A stretch of DNA of 64,000 nt from Terriglobia bacterium (GCA_020073085.1 JAIQFV010000011.1:62001-126000); one strand, 5' to 3'; shown: positions 8,887-19,600, numbered from the stretch's first letter. Numbers and translations: made by a program. Notes: generated by a model from the sequence alone, not told the origin.

Positions 8887-10055
8887 TATTGCTCCTCCTT
8901 CGATGAGAGGGCTGCACTGTCAGTGGATCCAGCCTGCCGGATGGCGAGAACTTCTTCTGTCAGATCGATGGCCACGGGACACCAGGTGATACATCGCCCA
9001 CAACCCACGCATCCCGAACTGCCAAATTGATCGATCCAGGTGGCCAGTTTGTGGGTGAGCCATTGCCGATAACGGGACTTGCGGGAAGCCCGGACACTTC
9101 CCCCATGGATGTATGAAAAATCAGTCGTGAAACAGGAATCCCACTTCCGCCAGCGTTCGGCCTCGGTGCCGGCCAGGTCGGTGACGTCTTCTACGGTGGT
9201 GCAGAAACACGTGGGACACACCATGGTGCAGTTCGCACAGTTCAAGCACCGTTCCGCCACCTCATCCCATCGAGGGTGCTCAAGATTGCGATATAGCAAT
9301 TCCTTGATCTCGTGGGTATTCAGCTGGCGTCCCATGTGCTGTGCGGCCTGGGAAACGATATCTGAAGCTGTCTTTATCTCTTTTGCTGATGCCTCCTCAT
9401 GGGGAACCTCCCGGAGGAGTTCGGTACCCCGGGCCGTTCCCGCTTCCACAAGGAAATCATGCCGACCATCGACACTGATCTCGGTCAAGGCCAGGTCAAA
9501 CCCAAAAGTGACTTCAGGGCCCGTGCCCATGGACTCGCAGAAGCAGGTCCCGCCGGGCTGTGTGCAATTCACGGCAACGATGAAGACGTTTTCGCGGCGG
9601 GAAGAATAAGTGGGATCTCGAAAGGCCCCCTGGGTTAATACCTTGTCCTGGATGGCGATCGCCTGGAGTTCACACGCCCGTACCCCCAGGAAAGCGAGTT
9701 TGGGGACTTCCTGGGTCTCTGGAGGGATCTCAAACCCGTTTCCTTCACGATTTGCCTTCCACATGCGGAGGACCGCCGGATGAAGAAATTTCTTCCACGA
9801 GTGCGGTCCGAGGGCATAACCAAAGGCGGCTCCGTCGTTGCGCTTCACCAGCCGATAGGAGCCGCCCTTCTGTTCATCGGTCCATCCCACCGGAAGTTCG
9901 GCAGCAGAAGTCAGTTCGTCATAAATGATGGCGCCTTCAGCCACCTTGGGCCCCATCACCTGGTAGCCGTGGAGGCGCAAGGCCTCAATCAGCGTCTGAA
10001 GCTGCTGGCCCTGGATCCGGACTCGATCGTGAGTTTGATGCGGAGGTACGCTCAT
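8886..10055 (-). CDS. hydB: Group 3b hydrogenase iron-sulfur (beta) subunit
   Basis: 389 residues. The N-terminal two thirds is the 4Fe-4S beta-subunit domain of sulfhydrogenase ([16 protein letters not shown]). Two ferredoxin motifs follow: [16 protein letters not shown] and [20 protein letters not shown]. It wires HydG to HydD. It is the first gene of the operon. GGAGG lies eight bases before the ATG, and a strong promoter lies just upstream (10078-10106). The stop overlaps the next ATG by one base. Confidence 0.92.
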   Translation of the reverse strand: MSVPPHQTHDRVRIQGQQLQTLIEALRLHGYQVMGPKVAEGAIIYDELTSAAELPVGWTDEQKGGSYRLVKRNDGAAFGYALGPHSWKKFLHPAVLRMWKANREGNGFEIPPETQEVPKLAFLGVRACELQAIAIQDKVLTQGAFRDPTYSSRRENVFIVAVNCTQPGGTCFCESMGTGPEVTFGFDLALTEISVDGRHDFLVEAGTARGTELLREVPHEEASAKEIKTASDIVSQAAQHMGRQLNTHEIKELLYRNLEHPRWDEVAERCLNCANCTMVCPTCFCTTVEDVTDLAGTEAERWRKWDSCFTTDFSYIHGGSVRASRKSRYRQWLTHKLATWIDQFGSSGCVGCGRCITWCPVAIDLTEEVLAIRQAGSTDSAALSSKEEQ

Positions 10056-10077
10056 ATCACAAAGCCTCCATGGGGGA

Positions 10078-10106
10078 ATTATATTAACTTGAGAAAACTT
10101 TCACAA
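10078..10106 (-). promoter_or_regulatory. Sigma-70 promoter of the hydB operon
   Basis: On the minus strand TTGTGA (10106-10101), a 17-base spacer and TATAAT (10083-10078) make a near-consensus -35/-10 pair. The start of transcription would be near 10070 and the hydB ATG is at 10055, so the leader is very short. Confidence 0.7.
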
Positions 10107-10108
10107 GT
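10087..10108. promoter_or_regulatory. CRP/FNR-like dyad overlapping the hydB -35 box
   Basis: ACTTGAGAAA, a 2-base centre and TTTCACAAGT form a 22-base dyad with one mismatched pair. Read on the minus strand the core is TTGTGA, six bases, TCTCAA, close to the CRP pattern TGTGA-N6-TCACA. Overlap with the -35 box suggests repression, or class II type control. Confidence 0.55.
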
Positions 10109-10337
10109 GTTTTTCTTGATTGAACAATTCCTCGAAATAAATCCTTCGTATCGTTTAATTTGGGCGGCCGCCGGGGAAATCAAGATCGAAAATGGCGAGA
10201 ATGCCGGGAGAATGCAGACCTTCTTTCATTTGATTGTGGCTCGTCAAGTTGGTATGGAAGTGGTGGCCCGACTATCGGAGTTATAATATCGTCCGACTTA
10301 AGTCTGATCGGAGCGGATCACATTCCTGGGAGGACAC

Positions 10338-11291
10338 ATGAACCCGGTGGACGTGGTGGGATTGGGAAGCTGTACGGTTGATTTTTTTGCCTTGGTTCCA
10401 CGGTTGATTGGGGCGGAGGAAAAAATCAATGTCGATCGGTTGGAGGTCCACGCCGGTGGTGTTACGGCGAACAATCTGACCCAGGTCGCTCGCCTAGGTG
10501 CGCGCGCCGGGTGGTTCGGGTTGATCGGCGACGACGCCAATGGCCGGGTCATCATGGACGCCTTTGCCTCCGACCACATGGACACAAGCGCGGTCGAAAT
10601 TGTTCAGGGAGAACTCTCCTCGATGACCTGGATCCCGGTGGATACCCGCGGCGAGCGGTGTATCTACATGTTTCCCAATGTCACGGCCAAAGTGACCCCC
10701 GAACAAATCCGCACCCGGTTTGGCCCCTACATCCGCCAGGCCAAACATCTTCATACTGAGGCTTCACAACTCCCTTTGGCCCCCGTGCTGGAGGCCATCC
10801 GTATAGCGAAATCCTCGGGGGTCAAAGTCCTGTTTGACCTCGATGTGGATCCGACTTACTTTGTCGAGTCAGGCTTGGGATCAGAAGGCGAACTCGAAGA
10901 GGCGTTGCGGTTGACCGACGTTTTAAAACCCTGCAAGACGGCGGCCCGGGAACTTACCCGGCAGAACGACTATGAACGAATGGCCGAAAGTCTGCTTGCA
11001 CTGGGTCCGGAGATGGTGGCGATTACCATGGGCGGTGACGGTTGCCTGCTGGCCACGAAGGGATCCAGGGTGCATCGTTCCTCATTTGAAGTTAAGGTCG
11101 TCGACACCACGGGTGCCGGGGACGCCTTCATGGGGGGGCTTTCTTATGCACTGCTTCAAGACTGGCCGCTCGATCGCGTCGCCGCCTTTGCCAATGCGTG
11201 TGCCGCCCTGTGCTGCACCCAGGTTGGGGCTCGATCGATGTCCAACCGGCAGGAGGTAGAGGAACTCATCATCGCCAATCAACACCAATGA
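10338..11291 (+). CDS. PfkB-family carbohydrate kinase
   Basis: 317 residues, a typical ribokinase-fold length. The N-terminus VDVVGLGSCTVDFFALVPRL and GGVTANNLTQVARLG match PfkB signature 1. Near the end VVDTTGAGDAFMGGLSYAL is signature 2, with the catalytic Asp in GAGD. It phosphorylates a sugar or nucleoside using ATP; the exact substrate cannot be read from sequence. GGGAGG lies before the ATG. It is transcribed away from the hydrogenase operon and has no obvious partner. A possible -10 (TATAAT) lies at about 10283. Confidence 0.9.
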   Translation: MNPVDVVGLGSCTVDFFALVPRLIGAEEKINVDRLEVHAGGVTANNLTQVARLGARAGWFGLIGDDANGRVIMDAFASDHMDTSAVEIVQGELSSMTWIPVDTRGERCIYMFPNVTAKVTPEQIRTRFGPYIRQAKHLHTEASQLPLAPVLEAIRIAKSSGVKVLFDLDVDPTYFVESGLGSEGELEEALRLTDVLKPCKTAARELTRQNDYERMAESLLALGPEMVAITMGGDGCLLATKGSRVHRSSFEVKVVDTTGAGDAFMGGLSYALLQDWPLDRVAAFANACAALCCTQVGARSMSNRQEVEELIIANQHQ

Positions 11292-11325
11292 ATCTTCTTT
11301 TCCTTTCGTGAGCTCTGCAGGCAGG

Positions 11326-11356
11326 CGCAGGCATCAAGAAGAACGCGATGCCTGCG
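11326..11356 (+). terminator. Hairpin after the PfkB kinase gene
   Basis: CGCAGGCATC and GATGCCTGCG pair over 10 bp with an 11-base loop, 34 bases after the stop codon. No T-run follows, so a factor-independent terminator is not certain; it may be another intergenic palindrome. Confidence 0.4.
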
Positions 11357-11438
11357 GCACCCGGTATTGAGTCTTCGAAAAGGTTTTCCCGCGAAATCGG
11401 CGACTCTGCGGTGAGCCCCAGTCCTTTAGGAAGCGAAA

Positions 11439-11756
11439 TCAATCGAGATCGATGTCGCGAATAGGTTTTACGTTGGGTTCATCCTTGGTTTTCTCAAGGG
11501 CCGCTGCAAACTTGCGTTCGAGCAGTTGAGCGTGGGTTTTCATCTCTTCGGCGCTCTGGTTGAAGAGGGCGTCGCGGCGTGCCTCCTCCGCTTTCAGCAA
11601 CTCTGCCGCCCGGTCCAGGTCGACGGTTGCAGCCTTTTTGGGGGGCGTCACGTGACCGATGACCTTGCCGAGTTGCGGATCGACATCAAGCCGGGCCCCG
11701 CAACAGGGGCATGGAACCACAAAACTGGCCGCTCTCTTCTCATCCATGGGCTTCAT
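11439..11756 (-). CDS. Small zinc-ribbon-like conserved hypothetical protein
   Basis: About 105 residues from the start chosen here; a longer in-frame start at 11846 is possible. The N-terminus has FVVPCPCCGARLDVDPQLGKVIGH, a one-knuckle Cys pair motif. The rest is a charged coiled-coil-like region (LDRAAELLKAEEARRDALFNQ) ending in acidic IRDIDLD. I recognise the style of small acidobacterial proteins of unknown role but no function. It stands alone, convergent with the PfkB kinase gene. Confidence 0.6.
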   Translation of the reverse strand: MKPMDEKRAASFVVPCPCCGARLDVDPQLGKVIGHVTPPKKAATVDLDRAAELLKAEEARRDALFNQSAEEMKTHAQLLERKFAAALEKTKDEPNVKPIRDIDLD

Positions 11757-11950
11757 GCTACTCGTATGATTTAGTGGTGTCAATCTGTGGGTTATTTCGA
11801 TGTCAAACCGATTGAAGACACTCGGATCCAAAGGGGGATCGTCCAACCAGATTTTGGTCAGCCGGGGGGGGTGGGATTGAGGTGCTATTCCCGGACGGAA
11901 CTACTCGTCAGACAGTGACCGGGCCTGGTGTGATTCGGAGAGATTGACCG

Positions 11951-12163
11951 ATGACGATAAAACTTGATAAGAAATGGGTTCAGTATCTTTCCCGTCAACC
12001 GGAGACGGGGTTGGGCTATCAAAAAGTGGACATCCGACTGAAGGACAATCGGGTGCGCACCAATGTCTTGGTTCTCAATGCTGAAGAATTGGAATTGCCG
12101 GAGGGATTGAGTGGAACTGAGATCAAAGAAATCCACCTTCATCGAGATGACCAACGGACGTGA
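11951..12163 (+). CDS. Hypothetical small protein, 70 residues
   Basis: MTIKLDKKWVQYLSRQPETG begins a short protein with alternating charged and hydrophobic residues (KVDIRLKDNRVRTNVLVLN). The pattern suggests a small beta fold. GGAG lies 11 bases before the ATG. No family recognised. It sits directly before the large inverted-repeat element. Codon use looks protein-like, so I keep it, with moderate confidence. Confidence 0.5.
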   Translation: MTIKLDKKWVQYLSRQPETGLGYQKVDIRLKDNRVRTNVLVLNAEELELPEGLSGTEIKEIHLHRDDQRT

Positions 12164-12237
12164 TTGAACGGCCAATTCGCAATCCACCCATCTCAACCCG
12201 CTAATTTTCCTCCTCCATTTTGAACCATACTCCTGAG

Positions 12238-13036
12238 TTCCGAAGTTAAGGGCGTCAACTAAGCGTTAGGTTCTTCGATTCAAATCGATTGGGATGGAAT
12301 GAAGAAAGAATGGCAGTGTTCGGTCTTTGGAGGGACCGAAGAAAGCGGGAGAGATCTGACTCTGTTCTGTCGATTCATGCTTTTCGAGCGAGGCGGGGCT
12401 GTCGCTTTAGGCCCGGAGGGCGCTCAGATTGTAGCCCCGTCTGAGTCCCGCGCTTTTTCTTTTTGCGGGGCGAGGGCGGGGTAGCAAAGGGAGAGGATGC
12501 GAGAGCCCCGCTGGCGGGGCGAAACGAGGTGCCAGATCCAAGTATGCAGAACATCCTCTTCGATGCCACGCACTCGGAAAGAGTTCGCCCCCTCTTGCGT
12601 AAAAGAGATCTTCCGAGGGCGCTCCCGCTGCCAGGAAAACTTCCAGTGTCCTGGTGTGGCTTCGTGAATTCAACCGGTGCGGTTGGGCTCTCCTAATTCG
12701 TGAAACGAGAAGGGTAACGGGGGACGGAGACAAAGCATTGCGGAGAGGAACATGCCAGGGAATTATTGTAGGGATGTCCGAAGATCCATTCGGCAGATTC
12801 TTTCGCCCCGCCAGCGGGCCTCGGATGTCATTGGGGAGACCGTTACCCCACCCTCGCTCCGCCCCGCAAAGAACGCGGGATGGAGCTTCTCGCCACGGCG
12901 GATCTTCGACAGGCGGGGGTACTATCTGGCGGCCCTCCGGGCCTAAAGGGACAAAGGCCTTGCTCGAAAAGCATCCACTAATGGGAATCGAAACTTCCTT
13001 CGACATTAATCATAGCCTTCAACTTCGGAATTCGGG
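12238..13036. repeat. About 800-bp imperfect inverted repeat (two copies of an intergenic repeat, head to head)
   Basis: The left arm (12376-12550) and right arm (about 12780-12975, reversed) share long runs: GCTTTTCGAGC, CTTTAGGCCCGGAGGGC, CAGAT-GTA-CCCC, TTTGCGGGGCG and CCCGCTGGCGGGGCGAAA. Weaker matches continue outward to CCGAAGTT at 12238 and AACTTCGG at about 13020-13027. Between the arms lie about 230 bases with no gene. Frames up to 199 codons cross the arms but have the skewed composition of the repeat and no family match. It is either a dispersed repeat inserted twice in opposite senses or one large foldback element. No transposase is present. Confidence 0.75.
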
Positions 13037-13344
13037 TTAATGGCGCTCCAGAAGACTCCTCTCTTAGAAAAGTAAAATGCGAGATGCGACGCTCCATATT
13101 TAGGCCTTTAGCCAGATGCGATGCTTTGGCGGCCAAATCCTGGGCTGGAAATTGCCGCTTGCAGGGGCCTCCTGATCGAGATTAGTTGCGAATGATCGAA
13201 TGGTTTTGGCGTTAGGCGCCAATAGTTACATCCCCCATTCACTACCATAATGTGTTACTTCAGTTCATACTTATTACATTAATGTTTTAATATACTTAAT
13301 AAGAATTGATATCATGTATTGTCATTGTATCCCAAGGAGGGTTT
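13037..13344. other. AT-rich leader before vapBC, no gene seen
   Basis: Base composition falls sharply near 13240-13330 (AT-rich, with TTAATATACTTAATAAG). This is suitable for a promoter of the toxin-antitoxin pair. VapB/VapC-type autoregulation would act here, but I see no clear operator. Confidence 0.35.
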
Positions 13345-13569
13345 ATGGAAACCTATGCCACCATCAAGGGCCAGGTGGTCATTCCGGCAAGGCTCAGAAA
13401 GAAATTCAACATCAAGGCGGGAACCAGAATTCATGTGACTGAAGGGGAGGATGAGATCATCCTGAAGCCGATCACAAGAACCTTTTATGACAAGCTCCGA
13501 GGTTCTCTGAAAGGCAAAGGGGTATTGAAGGCCCTGGCAGAGGACCGGGCCCGCGAAAAGGAGCGATGA
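13345..13569 (+). CDS. vapB: AbrB/SpoVT-type antitoxin (VapB-like)
   Basis: 74 residues. The N-terminus METYATIKGQVVIPARLRKKFNIKAGTRIHV (seen in two parts) is the swapped-hairpin AbrB DNA-binding fold. The charged tail ending DRAREKER should wrap the toxin. AAGGAGG sits just before the ATG; an upstream in-frame ATG lacks one. The stop is one base before the PIN-toxin ATG. In the family it neutralises VapC and represses its own operon. Confidence 0.88.
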   Translation: METYATIKGQVVIPARLRKKFNIKAGTRIHVTEGEDEIILKPITRTFYDKLRGSLKGKGVLKALAEDRAREKER

Positions 13570-13570
13570 C

Positions 13571-13975
13571 ATGGCGGCCACCAAGGTGCTGGACAGTCGA
13601 GCGCTGGTGGCCTTTTTCGAAGATGAGGCCGGCGCTGAAAAAGTGGAGGACCTGCTCCTGAAGGCGGAGGAAAGCGGGAAACCGCTGCTCCTGTGCGTCG
13701 TGAACTGGGGTGAGGTCTGGTACAACATCGCGCGTCGCCAGGGAGAGCAGGTGGCGGACCGGTTCATGGACGACATCGGCAAAATGGCGATTGAGATCGT
13801 CGATGCCGGCCGCGAACTCACCCTGCTTGCCGCGAAATTCAAGGCCAAGCATGCCATGGCCTACGCCGATTGCTATGCCGCCGCCCTGGCAAAGCTGCAT
13901 CGATGCGATCTGGTGACAGGGGACAAGGAATTTGAATCAATTGCTGGGGATGTCAGGATCCAATGGGTGCGGTGA
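13571..13975 (+). CDS. vapC: PIN-domain ribonuclease toxin (VapC-like)
   Basis: 134 residues. VLDSRALVAFFEDE holds the first catalytic Asp (D8), VVNWGEVWYN the Glu (E48), AYADCYAAALA Asp (D100), and DLVTGDKEF completes the PIN acidic centre. All the acidic residues expected for Mg-dependent RNA cleavage are present. It pairs with the AbrB-type antitoxin immediately upstream. Its RNA target cannot be predicted. Confidence 0.9.
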   Translation: MAATKVLDSRALVAFFEDEAGAEKVEDLLLKAEESGKPLLLCVVNWGEVWYNIARRQGEQVADRFMDDIGKMAIEIVDAGRELTLLAAKFKAKHAMAYADCYAAALAKLHRCDLVTGDKEFESIAGDVRIQWVR

Positions 13976-14136
13976 CATGAGATTGTCAGGAAGCAGGGGT
14001 TGACATTCCTCCCCCGGGAAAGAACTCGCGTCGGCGCGCTGAGAATCGTCAATATGCTAAGTCCGCAGACTTGGCGACGGGATCTCAGGATCGAAGTTGC
14101 CGATGGTAGAATCCTGATTCTGGTGAACCATTTCTT

Positions 14137-16413
14137 CTAACCGACTGACTTACTCGCTGTCCCGCCCCCCCGTAATGCGGCCGCCTCGACAATGCCGATG
14201 GTCGTGAGGTTGACCACCTCTTCCGCGGTCGCTCCATACTGAAGCAGGTGAACGGGCAAGCGCGTGCCCATGAGGATGGGTCCGATGGGAACGGCGCCTC
14301 CAACGTTTTCGAGCAACTGCACCGCCAGATTTCCCGAGTGCAGACCGGGAAAGATGAGAACGTTCGCGTCCTTCTCAAGGTCCGAAAAAGGGAAGTGCTG
14401 CAATCGAATAGAGCTGTTGAGGGCTGCGGCGAGCTGCATTTCACCGTCGATGACCAGGTCGGGGGCGTGCTGCTTGGCAATGGCGGTGGCCTCACGGACC
14501 TTGCGAGCGAGCGGATGGTCGACACTTCCGAAGTTGGAGAACGAGAGCATGGCTACCCGCGGCTCGATGCCGAGGGAATGGGCCATGCGGGCGGCGAGCA
14601 GGGCGATCTCGGCCAGCTCCTGGGCGTTGGGATCAATGTTGACCGCGCAATCGGCCAGCAAGACCGCTCCCTGCGGACGCAGCACGAGGTAGTGACTCGA
14701 GACCCGGCCGACGCCAATCGCAGGGCCAATCAGCTCCAGGATGATCCGGAGCGATTCCACGTAGTGGTGGGAGACACCGGCGATCATCATGTCGGCATCC
14801 CCGCTGTGAACCATCATGGCGGCAAAGTAATCCTGCTGGCGCAGGCGCTGGGCTGCCGCGCCGCGCATCACTCCGCGTCGGCGCCTCATTTGAAAGTACG
14901 CGTCGGCATAGGCCTCGACCCGCGGGCTGCGGGCCGGATCCACCACCGGCACGCCGCCGAGGTCGAAGCGAAGCCGTTCGATGGCCTCCCGCACTTCACT
15001 CTCCCGGCCCACTAGAATGGGTCGGGCGATTCCTTCATCCACCAGGATATTGCAGGCCCGCAGGATCGCTTCGTTGGTCCCCTCGGAGAAAACGACCCGG
15101 AAATTCTCCTGGCGCGCTGTCAGGATCATCCCCCGCATGATTTCACGGCCGGTGCCCAGCCGCACGGTGAGGCTTTCCTGATAGCTTTCGGTCGAAACCG
15201 GACGGCGCGCGACCCCTTCCTCGATCGCCTTTTGAGCCACCGCCGCGGATTCGCGTACCAGGATGCGAGGGTCGATGGGTTTGGGCAGCAGGTACTCCGG
15301 GCCAAAGCTGAAGAGTTCACCGCCGTAAGCGCGCTCCACCTCCTCGACAACGTCTTCCCGGGCAAGCTCGGCCAGAGCACGTGCCGCCGCCAGCATCATC
15401 CCTTCCGTAATCCGTGTTGCCTGAACATCCAAGGCCCCGCGAAAGATGTAAGGAAAACTCAAGAGGTCGACCAGCGCATTTGGAGACTGGTCGAGACTCG
15501 TGGCGACAATCACATCCTGCCGACTCCCCCGCGCCGCTTCGTAGCTGATCTCAGGTTCCGGCGTCGCGAGACAGAACACGAGAGGGAACCGGTTCATGGA
15601 ACGGATCATCTCCTGGGTGAATACTCTCGCTGTGGAGGCGCCGAGCAGGACGTCGGCGCCACGCACTCCGCTGGCTAAATCCCGGGCCTGATGATCCCGT
15701 GCGAAGACGCGCTGGTACTCATGCAGATCCTTGCGGTCAGGATGAAGCAGTCCTGCGGAGTCGTACATCAGAAGATTTTCAGGGCGGACGCCAAGGCAAA
15801 GGAATAGCCGTGCGCATCCGGTCCCGACGGTGCGGGCCCCGCAGATAACTACGCGGATCTGATCGATTCGTTTTTCAACCAGGTCCAGGCCATTAAGCAG
15901 GGCGGCAGCGGCAACAACCGCATTGCTATAAAGGTTTTCGTGGAACACAGGGATACTGAGGCTTTCGATCAATCGATCGTAAATGTAAAGGCCTTCGGGT
16001 GCACGGATGTCCTTGAGATTAATTCCGCCAAAGGTCGGCTCCAGCAGCTTGACGGTCTCGACCAGTCGGTCTGGTTCGGTGGTGTTCAATTCCAGGTCGA
16101 ATACATCGATGTCCGCAAGGCGCTTGAACAGGACAGCCATGCCTTCCTGCATCGGCTTGGCGGCTGAGGGTCCGATGTCGCCCAAGCCGGGTACCGCCGT
16201 CCCGTTGGTGATCACACCCACCAGGTTTCCGCGTGAGGTGTAGCGGAACACCTCCGATGGTTCCAGAGCGATCTCCTGGGACGGAAAGGAAGCGCCGGGC
16301 AGGTAAGCGAGCCGCATTTCGCGCGGCGTTAAACAGGGCGTGGTGGCTCGCACCTCGATTTTGCCTGGCCGCCCGGATGCGTGATATTCAAGGGAATCCT
16401 CTCGCCGAATCAT
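14137..16413 (-). CDS. Malic enzyme-phosphotransacetylase fusion with altered metal site
   Basis: 758 residues in MaeB layout: malic domain (about 30-150), NAD-binding domain (155-400), phosphotransacetylase-like domain (about 425-750). The fold is clear from [43 protein letters not shown] and [12 protein letters not shown]. Key residues differ from active MaeB. The ED metal pair in GGINLEDI is KD (K134), HDDQHGT is HENLYSN (158-164), and YTPGVA is YLPGAS. The lysine K86 is kept. It may be an inactive, regulatory or re-purposed paralogue. AGGAGG precedes the ATG at 16413; a start at 16521 lacks one. It lies downstream of the 1703-residue dikinase-like gene. Confidence 0.85.
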   Translation of the reverse strand: MIRREDSLEYHASGRPGKIEVRATTPCLTPREMRLAYLPGASFPSQEIALEPSEVFRYTSRGNLVGVITNGTAVPGLGDIGPSAAKPMQEGMAVLFKRLADIDVFDLELNTTEPDRLVETVKLLEPTFGGINLKDIRAPEGLYIYDRLIESLSIPVFHENLYSNAVVAAAALLNGLDLVEKRIDQIRVVICGARTVGTGCARLFLCLGVRPENLLMYDSAGLLHPDRKDLHEYQRVFARDHQARDLASGVRGADVLLGASTARVFTQEMIRSMNRFPLVFCLATPEPEISYEAARGSRQDVIVATSLDQSPNALVDLLSFPYIFRGALDVQATRITEGMMLAAARALAELAREDVVEEVERAYGGELFSFGPEYLLPKPIDPRILVRESAAVAQKAIEEGVARRPVSTESYQESLTVRLGTGREIMRGMILTARQENFRVVFSEGTNEAILRACNILVDEGIARPILVGRESEVREAIERLRFDLGGVPVVDPARSPRVEAYADAYFQMRRRRGVMRGAAAQRLRQQDYFAAMMVHSGDADMMIAGVSHHYVESLRIILELIGPAIGVGRVSSHYLVLRPQGAVLLADCAVNIDPNAQELAEIALLAARMAHSLGIEPRVAMLSFSNFGSVDHPLARKVREATAIAKQHAPDLVIDGEMQLAAALNSSIRLQHFPFSDLEKDANVLIFPGLHSGNLAVQLLENVGGAVPIGPILMGTRLPVHLLQYGATAEEVVNLTTIGIVEAAALRGGGTASKSVG

Positions 16414-16435
16414 GACGAAGCCTCCTGAGAGCTTT

Positions 16436-16598
16436 ATTAGGAAACCAGGAAGACAGGAGAAATCAGGGCTAAAACCGATGACCCTTGACTCAAAACTAAA
16501 GACCCAGAGCCAATCATTCAAAGAGTCAACGCCCGTGATCTTTGACCTGGAATCTTAGAATTCGTTTCTAGCCTTCTTTGGCTTCCTGGTTTCCTAAT
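16436..16598. mobile_element. 163-bp MITE-like element with 17-bp terminal inverted repeats
   Basis: ATTAGGAAACCAGGAAG at 16436-16452 is matched perfectly in reverse by CTTCCTGGTTTCCTAAT at 16582-16598. The 129 bases inside encode nothing recognisable. It lies in the spacer between the dikinase-like and malic-enzyme-like genes. No transposase or target duplication was confirmed, so the mobile label is an inference. Confidence 0.4.
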
Positions 16599-16624
16599 TA
16601 GATGTTCTTATCACTACTCTTCGT

Positions 16625-19600
16625 TCAGACCAGCGGGTAGTGTTCCACCGTCTCCTGCAGGGCGGACAGGAAGGTGGCGACGGGGCGGACCTGGAGAATC
16701 CACAGGCGGGTCCCTTCAATCCCGAACTCGATGTCCAGGGGATACCCGTAGGCAGATTCCAGCACAGCAGCGGTGCGAACCAATTCTGAGAGTTCCACAT
16801 ACTCTAACGCGGGCCGGAGCCTCTGGTGGTAGAGGCTTTCGGTGCGCGTTGTGCCCTGGCCGGCTCGTTTGCTGAAAACCACCTGTTCCCGCTTGTCCGC
16901 AGTGATATAGCGGAACCTCAGTGGCCCTTTCTCTAGGTCACTTTCTTTATCAATCACAATTTGGTCCGCAGCGACCACACCCGAAACCACTCCTTCACCC
17001 AGGCCGAGCCCTGCATTGACCACGATTTCACGGAGCTCTCCTTCCGCAACGTTGATCGTCTGCAGGACCCCTGATACCCGCGACCTGACCATGCACTGGA
17101 CGATCACGCCTCCCCCTATTTGTTCGGCCCCTGTGCCCAGCACGGCACGGTTATGGATCGCGCGCTCGGTCCACAGCCCGCTCCAGGCTTGTTTGAGATG
17201 TTCAAGCAGTGAGTTCTCCCCGCGGACAAAAAGAAAAGTCTCAAATTCCCCTGCCCGCGCTGCAATCTCGGCATCCTCCTCACGGGCGGAAGAGCGGATG
17301 GCCACAAAGGGAGGGGACGACTCTTGTTCCGAGCCCGCGTCGCCGGCGGTTTCTCTATCAAGTTTTTGATAAGCGCCGGCAACCTCCTCCGCCATTTTCT
17401 GTGGAATTGCCACTCTCTTCCAGAGGCCGCGAATGCAAGCGGACTTCTGTCCGGGCTCCATGTCCGTGCGGGCGACGATCGCGTGAATCGCCTCGCGAAG
17501 AGTCGACGCCCCTGCCGGGACACCGTCGAGCCCTGTCAGGGGACTGGCCAATGGAAGTTCGAGCATCTCTTCAAACGCATGATGGGTAATCACAAACCAG
17601 GGGGGAACGAGGCCGTGGCCGCCCAACCGCTGGGCCTCCGCTAGATTGGCAGCCTTCCACCCAATCAAAGGAAATAAGCCCAAGCCGCCCTCTTCGGATT
17701 CAAGAATGTGGCGGTGTTCGAATCGACGCAGGACCTTCGCATCCTGTTGTTCAATCCATATCCGGTCGCTGCCGCGCGCTACCTGCTCCTCCTTTGATGG
17801 GGGACCGAGGACCATGTCGATCCGCTCGAGCTGTCGGAGGAGGTGTCGTATTCGAGGATCTTCGGCTGGGATCTGACGGCGGTGCCGAATGGCATTGGCA
17901 AACTCCCAGCGCCGCTCCTCGAGGCGTCGACCCACGGCCTCATCAATTTTCGGGACTTCGTAAGGGCTCCACTCGAGTGTCTCCAGTCGGCACGTCTGCA
18001 TTGATCCGGCCACATCTTCAAGGGATTCGCGCAGGTGGAGCAATTCGAGTCGCATCGCCAGCAACTCGTAAGTGGAGGTTGAGGTGGGGATACGCCGCTT
18101 CGCCCGTTCCCACAAGATCCGATGGCGGCGCTCGAGTTCCTGTGCGAGATGAAGGAGATGTTCACGGACAATCTGCCCCAGGTCGCGATTGTTGAGGAGC
18201 AATGACAGAAGCTGTGTCTTTGCGCCGTGGCCCGATGGATCGCCTCCAAACGTCCTGCCAAGGAGCAATTCGTGGACGGCGTGCTGTGCGAGAACCGGGT
18301 CGCTGAGCCGGACGAGCAGCTTCTCGATCTGATGGATCGCACGCAGTCGCCACCCGCGCAGAATCAGAATTTCCTTCGGGTGGGTGGTGTGGTTCAGACG
18401 ATGGCTGGCCTCGGCAAACAAGTGAAATCCCTCGTGGAGGGCCAGGGCTTCACGGCTCTGCCCCAGCACCCGCAGGGTTCCTTCATCCGCATCCAGAACG
18501 ACAAGATCCCCCTCGCGGAGGCAATGCTCGCGCTCCTTCATGTCGCGTCGCACCGCCACCTGCCACCCCTGCGTCTCCCGGATTTCCTCACGGTATTCCA
18601 GGACCGGGAAAACCAAAGTTGTGGTTCCGTTGGCCTCGAGTTGCCAATGTCCGGAAATGATGAGGGCCGGTTTGTGGAACTGGGTAGCGATCAGGCCGGC
18701 ATGGCTCAGGACTCCGCCGCCTGTGGAGACGATCCCCGCCGAATGATAGAGGAAGGTGCTGTCCTCCGGCCGCACAAAGGGCGCAACCATCACGGCGCCA
18801 ATGAAATCCTTCGGGGAGCGGGCAGCAGTCCCAAAAAGCGTGGTTCCAACAGTGCGTCCGGGTGACGCCTTAAGCCCGATGGCAATCTGTTCTCCGGGTT
18901 GTGGTGGCGGCCGCCTTGTTCCGTTCCCCTTCTGAAAGGACTCACGGATCTTCTCGGGGCCGGGGCGGGGGAACGCAAATGAATCCACTGTACCGGGCGT
19001 CACATAGTTGTTGCGACGGAGCAGGGTTGCCAGCTCCGCGGCGCTGGTGCTGGCATTGGAGCGCCAGGGATCTCGAGGCGACTCCCGGGAGCTGAATAAC
19101 GCCTCGCCGTGGACGAACAGGGCCAGGTGTGCGCTCCCAATTCCATCGCGGAGAAAATAGAGGGTCAAGTCGTCCCCTCGAAGCGCAAGTCGCCCCCGCT
19201 GGACCTCATAGCCATTGATCGATCCTGTAGTTTCCAGGCGCAGGGACCGTTCGAGCGGGGCCACCATGGCTGCAAGAACCGAGGAGTTGTGGATGAGCTC
19301 GTTTCCCGAGTCGAGGAGTTCAGCAAATTTCTCTGCCTCGTGTTCCTTGCGGAAGAGTTCAGGTGGGCGACGCCGTAGACCTTCGGGCGTCGCGACGATT
19401 TCTCCCCGGGTCAATGCCTCACGCACGGGGCGAAGGAGGCCCTGTTCGATGTCCACCTGGTCAAAGGACCGGTGTCTTACTTCGGCATCGAAGCGAATGA
19501 GGTCAAGGTTGAGTTCGTCCAGGCGTGTGCGGAGCCGGGCGAAGAACTCCGTTGGAGCTGGGACGGTGAACCGGTCGCGGTAAGGGCCTAGCCCGGACCA

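Noticed and set aside
12407-13006. Open frame of 199 codons across the inverted repeat
   Set aside because: It is made of both repeat arms, has biased Pro/Arg/Gly composition and no ribosome site; the opposite strand shows equally long frames.
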